DNA from: Vulcanococcus limneticus LL
Lineage (GTDB): Bacteria > Cyanobacteriota > Cyanobacteriia > PCC-6307 > Cyanobiaceae
Length of the DNA: 64,000 nt
NCBI RefSeq assembly: GCF_002252705.1
Contig: NZ_NQLA01000005.1
Coordinates: 62,001-126,000, forward strand
Direction of reading: 5' to 3'
This document shows, in pieces, positions 20,243 to 29,214 of this stretch (positions within the stretch are counted from its first letter, which is position 1; the number at the start of each line of letters is the position of its first letter). The position numbers and the translations under genes were made by a program. The notes under the pieces are model-generated. The model was not told the origin of the DNA, searched no databases, and saw nothing but the letters and a program-made list of their open reading frames with translations.

Positions 20243-21265
20243 TCAGGGCAGATTGGGCCGGTGGGCCGCGGCAGCGAATGGCACCGCCACCTGCCGGTCG
20301 AGCCACAGGCCAAGCAGCAGTTCAGCAGTGGAGAGACCCACCACCCAGGGCCAGCCACCGATCAACAGCGCCAAGGCGAGCAAAGCAGTGGCGCTGATGT
20401 AGAGGCTGGACACGCGGGCATGGGGCCAGCCGGCCTGGTGCAGCCGCTGGAACAGGTGCAACCGGTGAGCCTGAAGCACGGGCTGACCGGCGAGCAGTCG
20501 ACGGGGCACGCAGAGGCAGGCATCGCCCAGCAGGGGGGTGGCGACCAGGAGCACACCCAGGGCCTCGGGCCAGCTGGGGGCCCGAAGCACCACTCCGGCA
20601 AACACGGCACCGAGGAACGTGCTGCCCACATCCCCCATGAACAGCTTGGCTGGGCTCCAGTTCCAGAACAAAAAACCGAGCAAGGCACCCACCAGAGCCC
20701 AGAGGGGCCAGGGAGCGCTGAGCTGCAGGGCGGCGGCGGCCAGGGCCACCGCCAGGCATCCGGCCACCAGGCCATCGAGGCCATCCATGAAGTTGGTGAA
20801 GTTGATCACGGCGGTGATGGCGATCAACAGCAGCGTGAGAGCCGGCAGTGGCAACAGCCAGCCCAGGGGAACGGCAGCCGACAGGGCGACGGGAAGGGCG
20901 GTAGCCAGGGGACTGACCAGGATCAACAGCAGCGCGGTGGCCAGCTGCGCACCGTAGCGCCAGCCGGCGGGAAGGTTGTGGCGATCATCGAGAAAGCCCA
21001 CCAGCGCCAGGGGAAGGGCCAGCAGCGGCAGCCCGCTGTAGGCAGGATCAACCTGGCCGCTGGTGATCAAAGCCAGGCCGCTGGCACCAGCAGCCACCAA
21101 CACAAATGCCAGGCCGCCGCCGCGGGGCGTGGGGCGCTGGTGGGAGCTGCGGGCGTTGGGTTGATCGAGAAGGCGGCGCCGCAGCTGGGGGATCAAGACC
21201 CACAGCAACAGGCCACTGGCGAGTGCCGAGAGAACAACCACCAATGCAGGTGAGGACAGGAACAC
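20243..21265 (-). CDS. WecA/WbpL-like polyprenyl-phosphate sugar-1-phosphate transferase
   Basis: 340 residues, about ten or eleven hydrophobic segments. Family motifs: RSSHQRPTPRGGGLAFVL, the Asp pair in FLDDRHNLP, NFTNFMDGLDGLVAG and LFMGDVGSTFLG. The usual basic HxHHR loop near the C-terminus reads AHRLHLFQRLHQAG. It would transfer a HexNAc-1-phosphate from a UDP-sugar to undecaprenyl phosphate, starting the repeat unit. It lies 4 bp upstream of the dehydratase that probably makes its substrate; WbpM with WbpL is the familiar pairing. Confidence 0.92.
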   Translation of the reverse strand: MFLSSPALVVVLSALASGLLLWVLIPQLRRRLLDQPNARSSHQRPTPRGGGLAFVLVAAGASGLALITSGQVDPAYSGLPLLALPLALVGFLDDRHNLPAGWRYGAQLATALLLILVSPLATALPVALSAAVPLGWLLPLPALTLLLIAITAVINFTNFMDGLDGLVAGCLAVALAAAALQLSAPWPLWALVGALLGFLFWNWSPAKLFMGDVGSTFLGAVFAGVVLRAPSWPEALGVLLVATPLLGDACLCVPRRLLAGQPVLQAHRLHLFQRLHQAGWPHARVSSLYISATALLALALLIGGWPWVVGLSTAELLLGLWLDRQVAVPFAAAAHRPNLP

Positions 21266-21285
21266 AGGCAGGGGGGTGGAAGACC

Positions 21286-21954
21286 TCAGGAGAGGCGCCG
21301 GCGCAGCCAGAGGCCGAGTTCACGGCCATCCCAACCGCTGATGCGCCAGAGCTGCACGCGCAGCACATCGCGTTGCAGGCGCAGGGGATCCTCGCCTGGA
21401 GATGCTGGCGGCAGCTCCAGGGGCGGAGGCGAGCTCACCGCAATGCCTTCGCCACCGAGAGCATGGCGGGCGATGGCCAGGGCGCGATCACGGTGGGCCT
21501 GGTCGGTGATCAGCGTGACCCGGCCGATGGCCTGGGGCAGGCGGCTGGTGAGGGCGGTGAGCTGCCCCACCGTGTCGTCGCCCGCGGGCAGGGCGGCCAG
21601 TAGCGGGTTGGAGGGATCAAGGCCGCGGCGGAGCAGTTGCTGCCGTGATGCCAGCTGCAAGGAGGCGCTGCCGAGGATCCAGAGCGGCTGGTCGGGCTGC
21701 TGCTGCCAGAGCTCGAGCGCAGCTTCGGTGCGCCGCGGGTCTTCGGCGAGCACCACGATCGCCGTGGAGCGTCCGCGCAGGGGCAGGGACGGTGCGAGCT
21801 GTGGCCAGTGCCACCACAGGCCACCAGCTCCCAGGAGCAGCAGGAGCCAGACCAGTGGTGGCGATGGGCGACGGCTGGGCTGGTGGGTATGCCGTGCTGC
21901 GGCACCACACAGCGGCAACGCGGACTGTTGTTTCAGGGGGCGACTGGCTCGCAC
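21286..21954 (-). CDS. DUF218/YdcF-like membrane-anchored protein
   Basis: 222 residues: a short Arg/Pro-rich N-terminus, one transmembrane segment (LVWLLLLLGAGGLWWHWPQ) and a periplasmic DUF218-like domain (TAIVVLAEDPRRTEAALELW, LWILGSASLQLASRQQ, VTLITDQAHRDRALAIARHAL). Members such as SanA and ElyC affect envelope integrity and glycan carrier use, but chemistry is unknown. It overlaps the preceding epimerase stop by about 22 bases and is 20 bp from the WecA-like gene, so it is an operon member. The exact start is uncertain. Confidence 0.8.
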   Translation of the reverse strand: MRASRPLKQQSALPLCGAAARHTHQPSRRPSPPLVWLLLLLGAGGLWWHWPQLAPSLPLRGRSTAIVVLAEDPRRTEAALELWQQQPDQPLWILGSASLQLASRQQLLRRGLDPSNPLLAALPAGDDTVGQLTALTSRLPQAIGRVTLITDQAHRDRALAIARHALGGEGIAVSSPPPLELPPASPGEDPLRLQRDVLRVQLWRISGWDGRELGLWLRRRLS

Positions 21955-22856
21955 AGCGGGAACGGCTGAGGGGGCTCAGCCAGCAGCTGGTGGCTGGGCA
22001 TGAAGCCGGCCAGATCGGCGCCCATCCGCAGGACGGCCTCGTAGGCCTTGGGGGAACGGAGCAGCAGCGGCGCAGCCAGCAGGAAGACCAGCGGATTCGG
22101 GATCGGCAGCAGCCGGCAGCGGCGGGCGGGATCAGCGGGGGGTTGGGCCTGCTGCAGGGCCTGGAGCATGGCGCGGTAGCTGAGCTCCACGTCGCCGCCG
22201 AGGGGGATGCGCTCCGGAAGGGCTGCATCCCAGCCGGGTCCAAGGAGCTGCCGGGTGAGGTGAAGCGCAACGGCCGCGAGCTGGGAGGCATGGATCGGCT
22301 GGCGCAGGCCCGTTTCAGCAGGCAGGGGCAAGCACGGCAGACGCCGCATCAGCTGCAGCAGGCGACTGAGGTTGCGGTCTTGGTAAGGCCCCACCTGGCC
22401 GTAGATCAGGGTGGGCTGGAGGATGCGGCAGGGCACCTGCAGGCGATGGCAGGTGGCCAGCAGCTGATCTTCTGCACCGCTGAGCCGTGCCACCAGCTCG
22501 CGATCGAAGCGATTGGCGGCAAAGCGCTTGGTGATGGCGGAGGAGGACGAACAGGCAATCAGGCCGCGCAGCCCTGCCAGACGCTGAGGCTGGCCGCGGG
22601 CCAGCTGGTCCAGGAAGGGTGCAAGCAGCCAGATGGGCCCAAAACTGATCCAGATGGCTGGGGCACCTGGCTCGCCAGCCGGCCGGAAGGCTCGGGGGTT
22701 GGAGAAATCGGCGGGGTGGGTGATGCCCGTGCTGCCGCTCTGCCCATTGGCCTGGCGGGAATAGACGTGAAGCGGCCAGGCGGGATCCGCACCGGAAGCC
22801 TGATGGCGCAGGGCTTCTCCCGTAGGCGTGGCGGCGCCGAAGAGATGGAGCTCCAT
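21933..22856 (-). CDS. NAD-dependent sugar epimerase/dehydratase-like protein
   Basis: About 307 residues from the ATG at 22856, which overlaps the stop of the upstream GT2 gene (TGATG). The N-terminus MELHLFGAATPTGEAL resembles a Rossmann glycine loop but with only GAATPTG. Later segments (GLIACSSSSAITKRFAANRFD, ILQPTLIYGQVGPYQDRNL) match extended SDR epimerases. The catalytic YxxxK is not present in standard form: after SSSSA the text reads ITKRFAANRFDRE. This suggests a divergent or non-catalytic member. Frequently such proteins lie beside WecA-like transferases and are annotated as 4-epimerases. Confidence 0.78.
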   Translation of the reverse strand: MELHLFGAATPTGEALRHQASGADPAWPLHVYSRQANGQSGSTGITHPADFSNPRAFRPAGEPGAPAIWISFGPIWLLAPFLDQLARGQPQRLAGLRGLIACSSSSAITKRFAANRFDRELVARLSGAEDQLLATCHRLQVPCRILQPTLIYGQVGPYQDRNLSRLLQLMRRLPCLPLPAETGLRQPIHASQLAAVALHLTRQLLGPGWDAALPERIPLGGDVELSYRAMLQALQQAQPPADPARRCRLLPIPNPLVFLLAAPLLLRSPKAYEAVLRMGADLAGFMPSHQLLAEPPQPFPLCEPVAP

Positions 22857-23656
22857 CAGGGGTTGCGCTCCAGCAGGCTGGCCAGGCGCCGCAGGTAACG
22901 CGCACAGAAGGGGAACCACCAGCGCCAGCCAAAGGCACGGCGGTAGGCATGGCGCACTTCCTGCAGCCGGCGCTGGGTCTGCTGGCCGCTGACGCCACCA
23001 TCAGCCATGTGCACCAGCTCGAGATCGAGGCACTGCACACGCAGGCCGGGATGGCGGCTCAGCTGGAGGAAATAGTCAAGGTCGGCGGAGAGGCGAAAGC
23101 CCTTGGCGTAGCGGGCCAGACGCTGGCGGGCGCCGGGGCCGAACAGGGTGGCCTGATGGGGCGGCGTGGAGCCGAGCAGCAGGGCGCGACGGTAGGTGGC
23201 AGTGCCGAGCAGGCCAGCAGGCTGGAAGGCGGTGGCGCGGGCCAGGGCACCGGTGGCGGCATCGGCATAGCGGCCGCGGCACACCAGCAGATCGGGGGCC
23301 ATGCCTTGGGCTGCAGCCGTTGCCAGGGTGGCGGCCACCTCGGCCAGCACGGTGGGAGCGGCCGCCCAGTCGTCAGAGCCCCAGAACAGCAGCCAGTCGG
23401 CAGGGCCGGCGCAGGCGAACCCCTGGTTCATCGCCCCGAAGATCCCCGGCTCTGCTGGGAGTTGCTCGAGCCAGCGGCAGCGGGGATCGGCGGCGCAGCA
23501 CTGATCCAGCCACTGGCGGTGCTCAGGCCCGGAGGGGCCATCAATGAACAGCAGCTGCCAGTGGGGCCAGCTCTGTTGCTGCAGGGAAGCCAGCAGCCGG
23601 GGCAGCAGGGCGTGGGAGTTGAGGGTTGGAACGACGATCCGCAGGGAAGGGAGCAT
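22856..23656 (-). CDS. Family 2 glycosyltransferase
   Basis: 266 residues from the ATG at 23656. GT-A fold signature: LRIVVPTLNSHALLPRLLASLQQQ, LFIDGPSGPEHRQWLDQ, GIFGAMNQGF and the acidic motif FWGSDDWAAA. The Asp pair coordinates metal and nucleotide sugar. The region FRLSADLDYFLQLSRHP and the basic C-terminus complete a WcaA-type soluble transferase. It shares a TGATG junction with the next gene and starts 17 bp after the acetyltransferase stop. Sugar specificity cannot be read. Confidence 0.9.
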   Translation of the reverse strand: MLPSLRIVVPTLNSHALLPRLLASLQQQSWPHWQLLFIDGPSGPEHRQWLDQCCAADPRCRWLEQLPAEPGIFGAMNQGFACAGPADWLLFWGSDDWAAAPTVLAEVAATLATAAAQGMAPDLLVCRGRYADAATGALARATAFQPAGLLGTATYRRALLLGSTPPHQATLFGPGARQRLARYAKGFRLSADLDYFLQLSRHPGLRVQCLDLELVHMADGGVSGQQTQRRLQEVRHAYRRAFGWRWWFPFCARYLRRLASLLERNP

Positions 23657-23672
23657 CAGGGCAAGCCGATGA

Positions 23673-24269
23673 CTAACGCTGCCCCACGACCACCGCCGGG
23701 TTGCCGCGCACGATGGCACCGGCAGGCACGGTGCCGCTCACCACGGCACCCAGGGCCACCACGGCGCCAGGGCCGATCCGGGTGCCGGGGGCAAGCACGG
23801 CGCGGGCGGCGATCCAGGCCTCAGAGCCCACCGTGATTGGGCCGAGGCGCAGATCGAAGCCGGGGGAGCGGAAATCGTGGTTGCCGGTGCAGAGGTAGGC
23901 GCCCTGGGAGATGCAGACACGATCGCCGATGGTGATGGGGGCGAGGTTGTCGAGCCAGGCGTCTTCCGCCAGCCAGCAGGCCTGGCCTACCTGCAAACGC
24001 CAGGGGAATTTCACGCGCAGGCCGGGCTTGAGGCGGCAACCGGCGCCGATCTGGGCCCCGAAGGCGCGCAGCAGCCTCACGCGCCAGGCGGAGCCGGGCA
24101 GCCAGCGGGCGCTGAGCAGGGGGGCACCGACGCAGAACCAGAGGGTTTGCACCAATAAAGGAGCATCCGGATGCCAATCGGGGGGTGTGCGGTAGCGGTC
24201 GAGCTGCTGGGTCAATCGCGTTAAAAATAACCATTGTGCGGTCCCGGAAATAGAAGCTCCTGGGCACAA
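23673..24269 (-). CDS. WcaF-like left-handed beta-helix acetyltransferase
   Basis: About 198 residues from ATG 24269, or 180 from a TTG at 24215, which fits better where family similarity starts (LTQQLDRYRTPPDW). The body matches colanic-acid acetyltransferase WcaF: LLRAFGAQIGAGCRLKPGLRVKFPW, WLDNLAPITIGDRVCISQGAYLCTGNHD (catalytic His), and WIAARAVLAPGTRIGPGAVVALGAV. It O-acetylates a sugar of the repeat unit. This is the last gene with host-like GC; composition falls abruptly just upstream of it, so the operon may once have continued with other genes to the right. Confidence 0.9.
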   Translation of the reverse strand: MCPGASISGTAQWLFLTRLTQQLDRYRTPPDWHPDAPLLVQTLWFCVGAPLLSARWLPGSAWRVRLLRAFGAQIGAGCRLKPGLRVKFPWRLQVGQACWLAEDAWLDNLAPITIGDRVCISQGAYLCTGNHDFRSPGFDLRLGPITVGSEAWIAARAVLAPGTRIGPGAVVALGAVVSGTVPAGAIVRGNPAVVVGQR

Positions 24270-24586
24270 ACGAGCCAGATCTCGTACTTTTTAACCGAGG
24301 AAACTGCTCACATCCGTTGCGCCGCAGTGGATCTAGCCTTTCTCAGGAGTCCCCAATTACATGAAGTGCATCTAATACAAGAAAATCTTCTTGTGGGCTG
24401 CCAGAAATGCCGGCTTGCTTCCATCCATGCTGTGGACTAAATCAGTGGAAAACATTTCTTTCCAGACAAATGCCCTAATTCATCTACGCCGACTCTTGAT
24501 TCCTTCATACAAGGCCTCCTCCAAAAGCCTACTGAGACCTGTCATGCGAACCCTCACCAATTCTATTCCGACAGAGCGACTGACTT
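24270..24586. other. AT-rich junction without a recognisable gene
   Basis: 317 bases between host-like and lower-GC exopolysaccharide blocks. Base composition is much lower in GC than either side. Frames on both strands are short, broken and without recognisable domains. It probably marks a recombination boundary or residue of a lost gene. Confidence 0.5.
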
Positions 24587-26032
24587 TCAGATAGCTTTAT
24601 AGCTTCTCAGACTTTGACGGGTCTGAGATAGAATTGATGGAACACGCACATGCCAGGGTAGGCAAGGGCATTGCGGTAACCCTTGAAATAGCACTGAAAT
24701 GATTTCGCTACAGTCTTCTCGGTTCCGATGCGTAGCAACACCATTATCGAGCCGGGAAGCCTTATTCGGGTACTGGCGCGCCACAGTGCAGAGCAGCCAG
24801 ACCGTCGCCACAATCAGAATCGACCATGACATGTGATAAAGATACGGTCTTTGAAGTAACAGCAGAAACAGCCCGATCGACGTGTAAGCGTTATTGAATC
24901 CGTTCTGGAAAGTGAGGAAGAGCAGCCATATCAGCAGAGTTGCATAAGGCAACCATATGATTAGTCCGTAGCCAAATAGGATTGAAAACGGATGTGAGCT
25001 CTGGTCGTGAACATCATAGTACGTGTTTGCATTTTTTGCCCCCACCAGGAGTATCTGATCGTCGACAACCTCGAAGAATTCGTCCACCTGGTTCGACCTG
25101 TTGTCTCCGGCGATCGTGCCGTCTTCAATCACCAGACGATCGCTGTAAAACGTGTCAAAGGATAGGGATATTGGATTCGTCGGTGCCAGGAGTGACATAG
25201 TAAAGAAAGAAGCGAACAGGGCAACAACAAGGACGATGTTTCGCTTCAGGTGGACGCGTGTAGCATTGGATGCTACAAAATAGAGAGCGGCCATGGCAAG
25301 ACCAGCAAGCGAACCGGTAAAGATAAGCAGAAGAACCAAAGCATGATTCAGCTTCTGATTCTGCCGGAACGTGTCGTTGAACATCGTCACGATCGCCACG
25401 AACATTGCAAAAGCTCCGGGTTCATCGAATATGGCCGACGGCCGGATGATGTCCCCTATAAAAGCGAAGGAGAAGGTCGTAAGATAGAGATACGTGGTTC
25501 GATAACCTGCTTGCAGTTCCAGCAGGGGAGTACCGCCGGCCTTGACATAAACGATCCCGACCAAGCCTCCCACGAGCAGGACAAGCGCAAACCAACTAAC
25601 TATTCGGAGAACATAGGGTCTGCTTAGGGAACGGAACAACTGGCGCCCAATCAATACTGCAACCGCAAGCGAGGTGCCCATGAGCAACTGACTCATGCTC
25701 ATGGAGATCATGCTGGCGACCACCCCCGTAAGCACAAGCACGAAGATCACCGTCAGTATTGTTTTGGGGATCCGGTCATTCTGTGTGGCAAGAAACAGAC
25801 ACAGAAAGCAGGAAGCAACCAGTGCAAACGCAGCCCGTTCATCGAATCCAAATAGGCCCTGGATAACGCTCGATGGCAAGAATATCAAACAGAGGAGAAT
25901 TACTACGAAATCCAGCAAACGGACCCGGCCAGCCGACTTCAAGGTCATATTTAGAGTGTCATTTTGCATGTGAACATGCCGCGGTAAGGACCCGGGCTTC
26001 AGTTTCATATATGTTCCAGCATTGTCCTCCAT
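24587..26032 (-). CDS. O-antigen polymerase/ligase-like membrane protein (Wzy type)
   Basis: 481 residues from the ATG at 26032 (shorter starts at 26008 or 25969 are possible). About ten to twelve transmembrane segments (for example LLDFVVILLCLIFLPSSVIQG, TILTVIFVLVLTGVVASMI, IVLVVALFASFFTMSLLAP) and one large hydrophilic loop with an Asp/Asn-rich stretch (DDQILLVGAKNANTYYDVHDQSSHP) fit a Wzy-like polymerase. SSHPFSILFGYGL recalls the Wzy/WaaL motif H...G.GL. It would join lipid-linked repeat units in the periplasm. Codon use is lower in GC than neighbours to the left. The last 60 residues are unusual (Cys/Ser/Arg-rich) and might be a frameshifted tail. Confidence 0.8.
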   Translation of the reverse strand: MEDNAGTYMKLKPGSLPRHVHMQNDTLNMTLKSAGRVRLLDFVVILLCLIFLPSSVIQGLFGFDERAAFALVASCFLCLFLATQNDRIPKTILTVIFVLVLTGVVASMISMSMSQLLMGTSLAVAVLIGRQLFRSLSRPYVLRIVSWFALVLLVGGLVGIVYVKAGGTPLLELQAGYRTTYLYLTTFSFAFIGDIIRPSAIFDEPGAFAMFVAIVTMFNDTFRQNQKLNHALVLLLIFTGSLAGLAMAALYFVASNATRVHLKRNIVLVVALFASFFTMSLLAPTNPISLSFDTFYSDRLVIEDGTIAGDNRSNQVDEFFEVVDDQILLVGAKNANTYYDVHDQSSHPFSILFGYGLIIWLPYATLLIWLLFLTFQNGFNNAYTSIGLFLLLLQRPYLYHMSWSILIVATVWLLCTVARQYPNKASRLDNGVATHRNREDCSEIISVLFQGLPQCPCLPWHVRVPSILSQTRQSLRSYKAI

Positions 26033-27170
26033 CTTTGAATAATTCAGTCAAGGTATTGAGAGTCGGAGGCCAAGATGGCGTGGCGCCATGCCTTCGTGCA
26101 GATTTTCGGTCCGCATCAGGGCTGCGAGGTGTGCGTGGCAAAGGCCGCACGTTCGCGTTCTCAACGAGGAGGCCGTTTACACCTTCAACAATCAACACTT
26201 CGAAGACTGGGGAACTTCGCATCACCAGCGGCACAACGCCTTTTTGCATTGCCTCGGCGATCGTGAGCCCCCAGCCTTCACGCTTCGCGGTGTGGAGGTA
26301 AATCGCAGCTTCCTCGTAGTAAGGTTCCGGGTTGATCCTGCCGACGAATTCGACATTCGGGATCCGTTTGCGGGCGACCAGTTCACGGTAGTCCTCACGG
26401 TAGTCGCCGTCGCCCAGCACCTTCAGGGTCCAGTCGGTAAACGCGCCACCCGCCAAGGCCCGTCCCCAGGCCAGGAGCGCCAGCGAGACGCGCTTCTGCG
26501 GCTCGTCGAGGCGAGACACGATAAGGACGGTCTTTCGCTTGTGCAGCACGCGTTCCTGCTGAAGCGGGGTCGCGAAGGTGTTCGGGTTCGAGATCGCCCG
26601 TAACTTATTCTCCTGCGACTTTCCTGACAATTTGAGGAACTTCTGGCGGTACTTATCGGACAGGATGACGTAGGCATCGGACTGGTCGAGTAGATAAGCA
26701 TAGGCCTCGCGCAGGGTTCGTCCCGCCTTGCGCCGTTCGAGGGGTAGCAGAGCGATCCGACCGAGACGGCGGAGCTTCATTCTCGGGCTCCGGTGGCCCC
26801 AGTCGCGCAGGAGTTCGCGCAAGCCCGTGGTGAACATCAGCGGATCGAAGTGCAGCTTGGTGACGATCCGCCCCCCTTCATCATGCCAGCGCGAGCCGCC
26901 ACGGGAAAGAAACTCCTCGAGCAGCCATTTCGAATAGCCGATCTGGTTGACCACGACGTCGATGTCATTGGCTTTGAGGAAGGCGTATAGATCCTCGACT
27001 GGGTCTCCCCCCGCGTCGTGGATCGCGTGCGGAGGATCCTGCTGAACCACGAGAAAGCCCGCCGTCGGGTACCCACGCTCGGCAAGGGCGGTCATGACCA
27101 GATGCGTCGCGCGTTCCGTCCCGCCCGCGTGCGGGTCAATCGGCTTGTCATAGATCCAGAGGATGCTCAT
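25959..27170 (-). CDS. Family 4 glycosyltransferase with a C-terminal frameshift
   Basis: Starts at the ATG at 27170 (MSILWIYDKPIDPHAGGTERA, the donor-side glycine/threonine loop). Core: TVLIVSRLDEPQKRVSLALLAW, LKVLGDGDYREDYREL, FVGRINPEPYYEEAAIYLHTAKREGWGLTIAEAM, the last holding the EX7E-like region. After VNGLLVENANV the text becomes Pro/Arg-rich noise. The adjacent frame restores a normal ending (HLAALMRTENLHEGMAPRHL...SIP) with a TGA at 26048, leaving a 15-bp gap to the next gene. So a one-base loss or equivalent near 26140-26165 has replaced the last 30-odd residues and made the frame overrun to 25959. Catalytic residues are retained. It may be functional, decaying, or a sequencing error. 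Its start overlaps the pyruvyl transferase end by 23 bp. Confidence 0.85.
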   Translation of the reverse strand: MSILWIYDKPIDPHAGGTERATHLVMTALAERGYPTAGFLVVQQDPPHAIHDAGGDPVEDLYAFLKANDIDVVVNQIGYSKWLLEEFLSRGGSRWHDEGGRIVTKLHFDPLMFTTGLRELLRDWGHRSPRMKLRRLGRIALLPLERRKAGRTLREAYAYLLDQSDAYVILSDKYRQKFLKLSGKSQENKLRAISNPNTFATPLQQERVLHKRKTVLIVSRLDEPQKRVSLALLAWGRALAGGAFTDWTLKVLGDGDYREDYRELVARKRIPNVEFVGRINPEPYYEEAAIYLHTAKREGWGLTIAEAMQKGVVPLVMRSSPVFEVLIVEGVNGLLVENANVRPLPRTPRSPDADRKSARRHGATPSWPPTLNTLTELFKDGGQCWNIYETEARVLTAACSHAK

Positions 27171-28047
27171 GACGGATCGGCTCCCTGATTTCAAACGGAC
27201 AGGCCGCAAGCAACTTTTCTAGGTTGATCCGGCCAGGACGCCAGGTCTGCGCGGCCAGAAAAGCCCGAGGATCCCAATTGTCGTCGAGCTCGATTGGCGC
27301 TGTGACGGGTTTTCCGACCGAGGCGAAAAAGTCCCGGAACTTGAAGCCCTGGCCTAGAACGTTATCCGTAATTTTCACCCATTGATTCGGAATACCGAAA
27401 GCCTCTGCCACGATGAGCCCATGCAGCGAGCTCGAGAACACGACGTCACACGCACTGACCCGGTCGATGAAGTCGGTCCAGGTTCCGTAGTTGGCGATGT
27501 CGATGAACTCGAGCTCAGGATGGGCGCGCCGGATCGCGGCAAAGATTGGCGATGTCTGATCCTTGTAATGCGGTACGATCCCCATTTTGCGCCCCGGCCC
27601 GCGCTCCGCAGGCGCGGGTTTGTAGAAATACGGGATCAGCAACGCCGGATCGCCGTAGACCTCCGGGCAGTCAATCCCGCGGGCAAGCAGGAAGTCGCGT
27701 GTCAAAGGTCCGCGCACCGCGGTCACCCGGGCCGGTTGCGCTCTTAGATCCAGCGTATCATCAATCACGCCAGCGCCCCAGACGATAGTTTGGGGTGTCG
27801 TAAGGTAATTTAGCGTGCTGCCAATGCACAAGAAGTTAGGCCGTTTCAGCGCCATCGCGACCGGCGTGTCGAAGTAGATCTCGACCTCCCGGCCGCTCAG
27901 CAGCCGGATGAAATGGTCGTTGATGTCGTCGCCCCAGTTCACCGAACACACCCGCCCGTTTAACTTCTCGACATAGGCGTTGACGAACAAGGGATTGACC
28001 AGTAGCGAACTGGCCGCCTTCGCGAGTTTTCCAAAGCTCAGTGCCAT
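27148..28047 (-). CDS. Polysaccharide pyruvyl transferase (WcaK/CsaB-like)
   Basis: 299 residues. Family signatures: SVNWGDDINDHFIRLLSG, WGAGVIDDTL, VTAVRGPLTRDFLLARGI, VYGDPALLIPYF and the C-terminal VVFSSSLHGLIVAEAFGIPNQWV. These enzymes add ketal-linked pyruvate from phosphoenolpyruvate to sugars, giving the polymer acidic groups. Overlaps the next gene by 23 bp. GC content is intermediate and the style is proteobacterial rather than cyanobacterial (inference). One of two such enzymes in the window; the other, at 33848, is only distantly similar. Confidence 0.9.
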   Translation of the reverse strand: MALSFGKLAKAASSLLVNPLFVNAYVEKLNGRVCSVNWGDDINDHFIRLLSGREVEIYFDTPVAMALKRPNFLCIGSTLNYLTTPQTIVWGAGVIDDTLDLRAQPARVTAVRGPLTRDFLLARGIDCPEVYGDPALLIPYFYKPAPAERGPGRKMGIVPHYKDQTSPIFAAIRRAHPELEFIDIANYGTWTDFIDRVSACDVVFSSSLHGLIVAEAFGIPNQWVKITDNVLGQGFKFRDFFASVGKPVTAPIELDDNWDPRAFLAAQTWRPGRINLEKLLAACPFEIREPIRHEHPLDL

Positions 28048-28092
28048 GATGATCCTATGCTGACCGGCGGGGGGGAGGTGATTCGGGTCGGT

Positions 28093-29214
28093 TCATCTAC
28101 CGCCCGTATGCACGAGGCTCTCGTACACGCCTTGCCATTTATCCCCGATAACCGGCCAAGAGAAGTCGCGTTTGATCCATTGCCGGCCGTTGCGCCCCAT
28201 GCGGTGCAACTCCGCTTCGGGCAAACGCATTGCCGCGCGCAGGGCCTGCTCGAGGGCTTCCGCGCCCGGTTTGATCCACCAACCTGCAGCCGCATCTGCA
28301 AGACCCGACCACGGCGTACCCTCGGTCGCGATGACCGGCACCTCCATCATCATGGCCTCAGCAGCGGTTAAGCCGAAATTTTCGCTTCGGCTTGGCATTG
28401 CGAGAAGCTCCGATGCAGCCAAGAACCGGACCTTTTGCTCGCCATAGAGTGGCCCCACAAAGTTAACGCGTTTTCCAGTGGTCGCCTGTTTCAAACGCTC
28501 GATCTCGTGAGCATAGCTGAGCTCCTGCGGCCCGACGATGGCCAGTTCCCAATCGCCAAAGTCGGCCTCGAGGCGCAACCAGGCATCGACCAACCAGTCG
28601 ATGCCCTTTTGATGATGCAAACGCCCAAGAAATAGAAGCCGGCGCCTCTCCCCACGGGCGACCTCGGGACGCGCAATCACGTCCATACCGAGGGGGATCG
28701 ACACGATTCGACTGCGAAGCCCGAGGGCTAGAAAAGACGTTTTTTCGCTGGAAGATGTAGCGTGGAGTATATCTGCGGCCCGGAGGATTTTGTCTTGGAA
28801 CAGCAATCGTGCGAGCCGTTTACGACTACCCGAATACTTAAGTGACACTGAACTAAGCATTCCATGGGCCGATACAACCAGTGCTGCGCCCATGCGATAC
28901 GCGCCAAGGTACCCGGCTATCGAGGGATAGGTCCAGAGACCGTGGAGATGGACAACATCAGCATCGAAGGCGCGGAGAGCTGACAGCATTGCAGGCGCGT
29001 AACCGAACGGACCTGACCAAGCAGCTGGTTTGAACATCGTCGCAGGTGCCCCGGTCCAGCAGGCACCATCGCCCGCAACCCAGTCGTCGCTAGACAAGCC
29101 GAAGACGCGAACCTCGTTGCCCTCGGCCAGCGTCGCTGACGAAATCGCCTCAATGGCGACGCCCAAACCCGCGGAAGCCCGATCGAGTTGCGAGGCGACA
29201 TGAGCGATCCTCAT
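28093..29214 (-). CDS. Family 4 glycosyltransferase
   Basis: 373 residues from the ATG at 29214, in an ATGA overlap with the upstream gene. GT-B fold: MRIAHVASQLDRASAGLGVAI, then VVHLHGLWTYPSIAG, a central hinge, then RRLLFLGRLHHQKGIDWLVDAW and PSRSENFGLTAAEAMMMEVPVIATEGTPW, the retaining EX7E nucleotide-sugar motif. C-terminal helices SWPVIGDKWQGVYESLV close the fold. Cytoplasmic; adds one sugar to the repeat unit. Donor and acceptor unknown. Confidence 0.9.
   Translation of the reverse strand: MRIAHVASQLDRASAGLGVAIEAISSATLAEGNEVRVFGLSSDDWVAGDGACWTGAPATMFKPAAWSGPFGYAPAMLSALRAFDADVVHLHGLWTYPSIAGYLGAYRMGAALVVSAHGMLSSVSLKYSGSRKRLARLLFQDKILRAADILHATSSSEKTSFLALGLRSRIVSIPLGMDVIARPEVARGERRRLLFLGRLHHQKGIDWLVDAWLRLEADFGDWELAIVGPQELSYAHEIERLKQATTGKRVNFVGPLYGEQKVRFLAASELLAMPSRSENFGLTAAEAMMMEVPVIATEGTPWSGLADAAAGWWIKPGAEALEQALRAAMRLPEAELHRMGRNGRQWIKRDFSWPVIGDKWQGVYESLVHTGGR

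Noticed and set aside
20261-21253. Forward frame opposite the WecA-like gene
   Set aside because: Gln/Gly/His-rich without hydrophobic core; the leftward gene has all family motifs.
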